Assembly (NCBI GenBank): GCA_023263465.1
Contig: JALQWV010000169.1
Location: forward strand, 1-18,155
Direction: 5' to 3'
Length of the DNA: 18,155 nucleotides
DNA from: Ilumatobacteraceae bacterium
GTDB lineage: Bacteria > Actinomycetota > Acidimicrobiia > Acidimicrobiales > Ilumatobacteraceae
Positions 13,594 through 18,155 of this stretch are shown here, piece after piece. The position numbers and the translations under genes are program-made. Within the stretch, counting starts at the first letter, position 1, and every line of letters starts with the position of its first letter. The notes under the pieces are model-generated. The model saw nothing but the letters and a program-made list of their open reading frames with translations. It ran no database searches and was not told the origin of the DNA.

Positions 13594-14910
13594 TTACTTA
13601 CCCGAGTCGAAGTTCTCGCCGAGTGCGTTGCCCATGTTGCCGTCACAACCGTAAACCTTCTTGTCCTTAGGTCCGATTCCTTGCTCCACCATGGTGCGCA
13701 GGATACGTGAACCTTCGTCGAAAGTTACGAGCATGATTGCGTCTGGGTTGGCTGTCTTGATTTCGCCAACCTCAGCGTCAAATGTTGTTGCCTTTGGATC
13801 GTAGATCTTCTTGCCAACAACTTGTACACCTGCTGCGGTGAGGTTTGCTTCGATCGCGTCTGCAAGACCGGTTCCGTAAGCATCGTCCAACGCCATGATG
13901 TATACCGTTGCTGCACCATCACCTGCGATGAGGTTTGCAAGCACTGCACCCTGAAGCTTGTCAGCTGGTGCGGTACGGAAGTACAGACCATTGTCAGCGT
14001 AGGTTGAGAGCTTGTCAGACGTGTTTGCAGGGCTGAACTGGACAACGCCAGCAGCTGTGATCTTGTCGATAACGGTCAGTGACACTGATGACGACGCTGC
14101 ACCGATGATTGCGTCAACATTTTCTCCGAGGAGACGGTCAACGGTGGTGCTTGCTGTATCAGTGCTGGTGTCACCCGAGTCACCCTGAACGTATTCAACT
14201 GGATTGCCAAGCACGCCACCGGCCTTGTTGATGAGGTCGATTGCATACTCAACACCAGCAAATTCTGGTGGTCCGAGGAATGCGAGTGAACCGGTTTCTG
14301 GCAAGAGCGAACCGATCTTCAATACGCCGTCACCCTTACGCTCTACCGTTACTTCAGAGGCTGGAACGATGTCCGACTCTGGAGCGTCTGCAAGAACGTA
14401 CGAAGCATCTTCGTACTTGAAGCGGTTGTCTGCACCAAAGGTAAGAACGCCGTACGAAGCATTAACTGGTTCGCCGTTTCCGTTCATGTCCTGTGGACCA
14501 GATGCACCTTCGTAGTTGACGTCTCCGCCAGCTGCAATGATTGCTACACATGCTGCGAAATCGCTGCATGCTTCGCCGCCTGCTGAAACAGCTTGAATCT
14601 GTGCAGCAAGTGCGCTGCCGTCAGTCTTTGCTGCTTCTGCTGCGAGTGCAACGAGCATTACTGAGTCAAATGCTTCTGCAGCATATGAATAGTCTTCGAG
14701 CGCTGTGTTGCCTGCGGCAGTCCAGAACGCGTTCAGACCATCTTTGAACTCAGCTGAAAGGTTTACGAGTGGCATGGTGCCCTTCATTCCTTCCAACTCG
14801 CCACCTGCTGTGGCAGTTGAGTCGCTGTCGCTGCTACCGCCGCATGCCGCAGCCACGAGGCTGAGACCTACAACGAGAGCACCGAAACGGCGCTTTGTTG
14901 TTTTCTTCAT
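13594..14910 (-). CDS. livK: Liv-type substrate-binding lipoprotein, circularly permuted
   Basis: This is a 438-residue extracytoplasmic binding lipoprotein of the LivK/Leu-Ile-Val-binding family that delivers amino acids or amides to LivHMGF. Basic residues 2-8, a hydrophobic core and VAAAC (C23) form a lipoprotein signal. The domain order is reversed. Residues about 38-175 (GMKGTMPLVNL, YAAEAFDSV, GASGPQDMNGNGEP, YGVLTFGADNRF) are what normally forms the C-terminal end. A charged linker (about 176-193) follows. Residues about 194-438 (VLKIGSLLPETGSLAF, GDSGDTSTDTAS, IIGAASSSVS, YFRTAPAD, VYGCDGNMGNALGENF) are the normal mature N-terminus and middle, and the protein then stops. C115/C121 may pair. 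ATG 14910 has GGGGGAG 8 nt upstream; the open frame back to 14949 lacks a signal. It converges on livHMGF. The family is certain; the permutation reading is strong. Confidence 0.92.
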   Translation of the reverse strand: MKKTTKRRFGALVVGLSLVAAACGGSSDSDSTATAGGELEGMKGTMPLVNLSAEFKDGLNAFWTAAGNTALEDYSYAAEAFDSVMLVALAAEAAKTDGSALAAQIQAVSAGGEACSDFAACVAIIAAGGDVNYEGASGPQDMNGNGEPVNASYGVLTFGADNRFKYEDASYVLADAPESDIVPASEVTVERKGDGVLKIGSLLPETGSLAFLGPPEFAGVEYAIDLINKAGGVLGNPVEYVQGDSGDTSTDTASTTVDRLLGENVDAIIGAASSSVSLTVIDKITAAGVVQFSPANTSDKLSTYADNGLYFRTAPADKLQGAVLANLIAGDGAATVYIMALDDAYGTGLADAIEANLTAAGVQVVGKKIYDPKATTFDAEVGEIKTANPDAIMLVTFDEGSRILRTMVEQGIGPKDKKVYGCDGNMGNALGENFDSGK

Positions 14911-14918
14911 GTATTTTT

Positions 14919-14925
14919 CTCCCCC
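14919..14925 (-). promoter_or_regulatory. Ribosome-binding site of the Liv binding-protein gene
   Basis: GGGGGAG on the minus strand lies 8 nt before the ATG at 14910. It decides the start against the upstream in-frame codon at 14949, which would bury the signal peptide behind 13 residues. Confidence 0.8.
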
Positions 14926-14967
14926 TAGGAGTCGGGTGACGGGTGCCACCCTGGGTTTGGACTTCTC

Positions 14968-14973
14968 AGCCTA
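14968..14973 (-). promoter_or_regulatory. Possible -10 box for the Liv binding-protein gene
   Basis: TAGGCT on the minus strand matches TANNNT and overlaps the stop codon of the upstream tsaC gene. Transcription from here would give a leader of about 50 nt containing the ribosome-binding site. A strong separate promoter is expected for a binding protein, but no clear -35 is seen. Confidence 0.35.
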
Positions 14974-15891
14974 GAGGAACGAGGCCTTAATTAGTCGGTC
15001 ACGGATCGCCATTCCCAAGCCGGATTTAGGCGGGAATACGGCAATAACCGCTTCCATACCATCTTCATCAGCTTGCCTCATTTGTGTGTACAGCGATGCG
15101 GCATACAGCGGGGAATTGTCCCAATGATCAAGGATTCGGGCGTTTCCATAGTCGGAAAGTGCGCGTTTCGCAATGTCGATGGTCTCTGCCACAACCACCC
15201 TGCAACGAGGAGCGTAGTGCGACGCGAGCATTCCGGATGCCCGTGATTCACCCGTTGGCATGAGGATCTGTTGGCCAATAATCGATTCCAAGTCCTCCAC
15301 AGGGAAGCCCCCAGGTCGAAGTAATTGGGGCTGATCTGTCGTGAAGTCGACGATGGTGGATTCAACCCCAATCGAGCAATTGCCATCATCAATGATGAGA
15401 TCGACATTGTCACCGAGGTCGCTCACAACGTGCTGAGCCGAAGTCGGACTGACATGTCCAAAGATGTTGGCGGATGGTGCTGCTACAGCGTTTCCACACT
15501 GTTTGATGATCTGTCTCGCACATTCGTTTGCAGGAATGCGAATTGCAACTGTCTCTCTACCGCCAGTGACGAGAGATGACACTGCTTCGGTTTTGTGAAG
15601 GAGCAGAGTAAGCGGACCTGGCCAACATTGTTGAGCGAGTGTTAGTGCTGGAAGAGGAACTTCAATTGCATACCGGTCAAGTTCGGAGATTTCAGAAATA
15701 TGCAAAATGAGAGGGTGACCCATTGGGCGACCTTTTGCATGGAAGATGCGTGTCACTGCATCATCGATATCGGCTCGTGCAGCAAGCCCATACACGGTCT
15801 CGGTAGGTAGGCCGACGAGGCCGCCTGCATTCAGCACTCCTACCGCCCGGCTTACTGCATCAGGATTGTGGCTTGAGATGACCGAACTCAT
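14971..15891 (-). CDS. tsaC: L-threonylcarbamoyladenylate synthase (Sua5/YrdC/TsaC family, with C-terminal Sua5 domain)
   Basis: The enzyme makes threonylcarbamoyl-AMP from threonine, bicarbonate and ATP, the first step of the universal t6A37 tRNA modification. The 306-residue product has the YrdC domain at about residues 8-205: LPTETVYGL (28-36), KGRP (53-56, the K/R nucleotide-binding motif), WPGPLTLLL (90-98), APSAN (138-142) and STIVD (178-182). The linker SGMLASHYAPR (219-229) and a Sua5 domain ending GLGMAIRDRLIKAS follow, so it is the long Sua5 form rather than E. coli-type short TsaC. The start is ATG 15891, with TAGCCT on the minus strand ending 9 nt upstream. It is divergent from guaB1 and ends 60 bp before the binding-protein ATG. 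Confidence 0.94.
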   Translation of the reverse strand: MSSVISSHNPDAVSRAVGVLNAGGLVGLPTETVYGLAARADIDDAVTRIFHAKGRPMGHPLILHISEISELDRYAIEVPLPALTLAQQCWPGPLTLLLHKTEAVSSLVTGGRETVAIRIPANECARQIIKQCGNAVAAPSANIFGHVSPTSAQHVVSDLGDNVDLIIDDGNCSIGVESTIVDFTTDQPQLLRPGGFPVEDLESIIGQQILMPTGESRASGMLASHYAPRCRVVVAETIDIAKRALSDYGNARILDHWDNSPLYAASLYTQMRQADEDGMEAVIAVFPPKSGLGMAIRDRLIKASFL

Positions 15892-15900
15892 GTGGTTACG

Positions 15901-15906
15901 AGGCTA
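15901..15906 (-). promoter_or_regulatory. -10 box for tsaC (near-leaderless)
   Basis: The minus strand reads TAGCCT, ending 9 nt before the ATG at 15891. It is identical to the panB box. No ribosome-binding site is visible. Confidence 0.55.
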
Positions 15907-15917
15907 CAAATTCGGAG

Positions 15918-15923
15918 TAGCCT
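15918..15923 (+). promoter_or_regulatory. -10 box for guaB1
   Basis: TAGCCT on the plus strand is the mirror image of the tsaC box 11 bp away. A start about 7 nt downstream would give a guaB1 leader of about 50 nt with a good ribosome-binding site. The two divergent promoters share the same roughly 25 bp. Confidence 0.5.
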
Positions 15924-15982
15924 AAAGCGGTCGTAAAGCAGGGTTTCGTAATTTGAACCATTCGTGCACAAGGGGAAACGTC

Positions 15983-17419
15983 ATGAAGTTTTTGAATGGA
16001 ACGCCGAGCTATGACCTGACCTATAACGACGTGTTTATGGTTCCCAGTCTGTCGGACGTGCAATCTCGGCAAGGCGTCGATCTCACCACCACGGATGGTT
16101 TAGGAACGACCATCCCCGTAGTGGTGTCAAATATGACCGCTATAGCGGGTCGTCGCATGGCTGAAACTGTCGCACGTCGTGGTGGTCTGGTTGTTCTGCC
16201 GCAGGATATTCCACTTGACGTCGTGGAGAGTGTGGTTCGCTTCGTAAAGTCGCGTCACACTATTTACGAAACTCCGATCACCATGCCTGCAGATGGAACT
16301 GTTGGCGAGGCTCTCAGTCTCATTTATAAACGAGCGCATGGAGCGGTAGTCATCGTTGATGCCGATGGTCGTCCATCGGGCATCTTCACGGAACATGATT
16401 CCGTTGGCTTTGATCGCTTCGCCCAATTGCAAAATGTTATGAGCCGCGAAATTATTTCACTGAACTCATCCATGAGTGCTGTGGCAATGTTCGATGAAAT
16501 GACCGATCGTCGAATTTCATTCGCTCCAGTAGTAGACGATGAGGGAAAACTCGTCGGATGCATCACTCGCAAAGGCGCACTGCGCAGCACCATTTACAAA
16601 CCTGCACTTGATAAAAACGGACAATTGATGATTGGCGTCGCTGTGGGCATTAACGCAGACCCAGGTGCGCGCGCGTTAGCACTGTCAAAAATGGGCGTCG
16701 ATGTTCTCGTGGTGGATACCGCTCATGGACATCAAACACGAATGGTGAAAGCAATTGAACAAGTTCGCGCCCATGTTCCCGTACTGCCAATCGTTGCAGG
16801 AAATGTCGTGACATCTACAGGAACACGAGATCTTATAAACGCAGGTGCGGACATCGTCAAGGTTGGCGTAGGACCTGGGGCCATGTGTACCACTCGCATG
16901 ATGACAGGCGTCGGTCGTCCACAGTTTTCAGCAGTGCTGGAGTGTTCCGAACAAGCAAATCAACTGGGTAAGCACGTATGGGCTGATGGCGGAGTGCGTC
17001 ATCCACGTGACGTCGCATTGGGTCTCGCTGCGGGGGCTGCCAACATCATGTTTGGTTCGTGGTTGGCAGGAACGTACGAATCTGCTGCAGATACCCTTCG
17101 TGACACGAACGGCCGTTTATACAAAGAAAGTTTTGGAATGGCTTCCAATCGTGCAGTGCGCAACCGTACGCGCGATGAATCGGCAGTAGAGCGGGCGCGA
17201 AAAGAGCTCTTTGAGGAGGGCATTTCCACGTCACGTATGTATCTTGATCCAGAGCGTCCAAGTGTCGAGGACATTTTGGATCAGATCGTTGCTGGCGTGC
17301 GCTCATCGTGCACATATGCTGGCGCAAGCAATATCGCAGAATTCCGCAACAAAGCAGTCATTGGAATTCAGAGTGCCTCTGGCTATGAAGAAGGTCGACC
17401 AAGGGACACAAGTTGGTAA
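15983..17419 (+). CDS. guaB1: GuaB1-family protein (IMPDH-like, probable GMP reductase with CBS pair)
   Basis: This 478-residue TIM-barrel protein of the IMPDH/GMPR superfamily matches the actinobacterial GuaB1 group from end to end (MKFLNGTPSYDLTYNDVF, then SNMTAIAGRRMAETVARRGG at 49-68). In mycobacteria GuaB1 has been reported to act as GMP reductase (GMP to IMP, NADPH-dependent) rather than IMP dehydrogenase, so purine salvage is the likely role. A CBS-domain pair lies at about residues 93-205 (KRAHGAVVIVDADGRPSG; APVVDDEGKLVG) and may sense nucleotides. The catalytic loop GVGPGAMCTTRMMTG carries C302, and WADGGVRHPRDVA (333-345) is the phosphate-binding region. The start is ATG 15983, with AGGGGA 6 nt upstream; the open frame from 15953 is not used. 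Its stop overlaps the cmk start. Confidence 0.93.
   Translation: MKFLNGTPSYDLTYNDVFMVPSLSDVQSRQGVDLTTTDGLGTTIPVVVSNMTAIAGRRMAETVARRGGLVVLPQDIPLDVVESVVRFVKSRHTIYETPITMPADGTVGEALSLIYKRAHGAVVIVDADGRPSGIFTEHDSVGFDRFAQLQNVMSREIISLNSSMSAVAMFDEMTDRRISFAPVVDDEGKLVGCITRKGALRSTIYKPALDKNGQLMIGVAVGINADPGARALALSKMGVDVLVVDTAHGHQTRMVKAIEQVRAHVPVLPIVAGNVVTSTGTRDLINAGADIVKVGVGPGAMCTTRMMTGVGRPQFSAVLECSEQANQLGKHVWADGGVRHPRDVALGLAAGAANIMFGSWLAGTYESAADTLRDTNGRLYKESFGMASNRAVRNRTRDESAVERARKELFEEGISTSRMYLDPERPSVEDILDQIVAGVRSSCTYAGASNIAEFRNKAVIGIQSASGYEEGRPRDTSW
17401..17406 (+). promoter_or_regulatory. Ribosome-binding site deciding the TTG start of cmk
   Basis: AAGGGA lies 6 nt before the TTG at 17413, inside the 3' end of guaB1. 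No ATG or GTG exists in frame nearby before the nucleotide-binding loop, so this site supports an unusual TTG start. Confidence 0.7.
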
Positions 17420-18072
17420 TTGACGCACATCGTCGCGTCGTTGCTATCGATGGCCCTGCTGGCGCGGGGAAATCAACCATAGCCAAGGCTCTTGCCTCCC
17501 GTCTCAATATGAAGTATTTGGATACAGGGGCGATGTATCGCGCAATTACCTTTGAAGCAATGTTGCGTGAACTCGACCTAGACGATCAGAGCGCAGTTAC
17601 TCATTTGGCGCAGGATTGTGATCTTCACGTCGGCATTGACCGTGTGATCATCAATGGTCACGACGCGACGCAGGCCATCCGTGGTTCTGAGGTCACTGGT
17701 AATGTCAGCAAAGTTGCCGCAAATTCTGGTGTGAGAACGGAAATGAGACTACGTCAACAGGAGTGGGCTACTGCTCACGGTGGAGGCGTGATCGAAGGCC
17801 GAGATATTGCAACAGTAGTTTTTCCCGATGCTGTACTGAAAGTGTTTCTCACTGCGTCACCGGAAGTTCGTGCGCAACGCCGCGTTGATCAACACGGGGG
17901 AAATGTAACGGAGATCGCTTCTGCAATTGCCGAACGAGATCTTCTTGACAGCACTCGCGCTGACAGCCCACTCGTATCGTCATTCGATGCGGTTGTTGTC
18001 GACACAAGTAATCGCACAGTAGAGGATGTTGTTGACGAAATTGAAAGCATGTTTTTTGAGAGGAATCGGTAA
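17413..18072 (+). CDS. cmk: Cytidylate kinase
   Basis: Cmk phosphorylates CMP and dCMP using ATP. The 219-residue product is full length for the family. It contains the P-loop GPAGAGKST (14-22), DTGAMYRA (37-44) for nucleotide binding, IEGRDIATVVFP (127-138), the lid region ASPEVRAQRR (148-157) and RDLLDSTRADSPL (175-187). The start is TTG 17413, overlapping the guaB1 stop by 7 nt and preceded by AAGGGA with 6-nt spacing. It is followed, with a TAATG overlap, by the next gene. The tight guaB1-cmk-next-gene arrangement suggests one transcript from the promoter before guaB1. Confidence 0.96.
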   Translation: MVIDAHRRVVAIDGPAGAGKSTIAKALASRLNMKYLDTGAMYRAITFEAMLRELDLDDQSAVTHLAQDCDLHVGIDRVIINGHDATQAIRGSEVTGNVSKVAANSGVRTEMRLRQQEWATAHGGGVIEGRDIATVVFPDAVLKVFLTASPEVRAQRRVDQHGGNVTEIASAIAERDLLDSTRADSPLVSSFDAVVVDTSNRTVEDVVDEIESMFFERNR

Positions 18073-18155
18073 TGGCAATTGTCGATTCTCGCATTGTTGG
18101 TCAGTCACGTTCATCAAAACTCTTCTACGCCTGTGTTCGAGTTCTGGTATCAGGT
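18072..18155 (+). CDS. Start of a gene cut by the window edge, probably 1-acylglycerol-3-phosphate acyltransferase (PlsC-like)
   Basis: Only 28 codons are visible: MAIVDSRIVGQSRSSKLF and ten more, with an aromatic/hydrophobic segment (LFYACVRVLV) starting at about residue 17. ATG 18072 overlaps the cmk stop by one base and has GAGAGG about 8 nt upstream, so it is a real gene. In many actinobacteria and related phyla cmk is followed by plsC, and the short polar N-terminus before a hydrophobic segment fits that. No catalytic motif (HxxxxD) is in view, so the function rests on position and resemblance. Confidence 0.7.
   Translation, partial: MAIVDSRIVGQSRSSKLFYACVRVLVSG

Noticed and set aside
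14911..14949. Upstream start of the Liv binding protein at 14949
   Set aside because: It would put 13 residues before the lipoprotein signal; the GGGGGAG site matches ATG 14910.
112..17327. Many antisense or out-of-frame open frames of 60-150 codons inside the real genes
   Set aside because: They lie wholly within genes with clear family matches, lack ribosome-binding sites or promoter boxes, and have low-complexity or implausible compositions.
1..18155. Defence system, prophage, integron or insertion sequence
   Set aside because: No transposase, integrase, nuclease, toxin-antitoxin or restriction motifs, target-site duplications or tRNA-linked attachment sites are visible; the genes are core metabolic, transport and envelope genes.

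Overview
The window looks like a chromosomal segment of a free-living actinobacterium, most likely of the Acidimicrobiia (Ilumatobacter / freshwater acIV-like). This is inferred from four things: the GuaB1-type IMPDH/GMP-reductase-like gene, a CtaA of the actinobacterial type (Asn where Bacillus has a haem-ligand His), the actinobacterial style of the Liv transporter proteins, and many starts preceded directly by a TANNNT -10 box, which suggests leaderless transcripts. GC content looks intermediate by eye (not computed). There are no rRNA, tRNA, CRISPR, phage, IS or defence genes. Genes are tightly packed, and the largest gap is about 210 bp.

Layout. 17-808 (-): panB, pantothenate synthesis. 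839-1480 (+): hexapeptide-repeat acyltransferase, divergent from panB. 1473-2030 (-): unrecognised membrane-anchored protein. 2099-6340 (+): two ABC exporter half-transporters forming a heterodimer with one degenerate ATP site, then a lipoprotein of unknown function. 6351-7028 (+): histidine phosphatase. A long hairpin follows, then 7101-8435 (-): secreted protein with three peptidoglycan-binding repeats and an M23 endopeptidase domain. 8649-9533 (+): ctaA (haem A synthase). 9558-13494 (+): livHMGF, the membrane and ATPase parts of a branched-chain amino acid/amide-type ABC importer. A bidirectional terminator separates it from the convergent binding-protein gene at 13594-14910 (-). 14971-15891 (-): Sua5/YrdC-type threonylcarbamoyl-AMP synthase. 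15983-18155 (+): guaB1, cmk and the start of a probable plsC.

Most striking result. The Liv substrate-binding lipoprotein appears to be circularly permuted. After an ordinary lipoprotein signal peptide, the half that is normally C-terminal comes first, and the half that is normally N-terminal follows and ends the protein. The new ends lie in a loop that joins two consecutive segments in normal LivK proteins. Its partner permease LivH is also unusual: it carries a signal peptide and a roughly 110-residue extracytoplasmic beta-type domain before the permease. Two components of one importer therefore depart from the usual architecture.

Second theme. Seven genes (panB, the acyltransferase, the 1473-2030 gene, the first ABC gene, the phosphatase, ctaA and tsaC) have a TANNNT box ending 6-9 nt before the start codon, which indicates leaderless initiation and fixes several starts. 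The Liv genes, guaB1, cmk and the M23 gene instead have purine-rich ribosome-binding sites.
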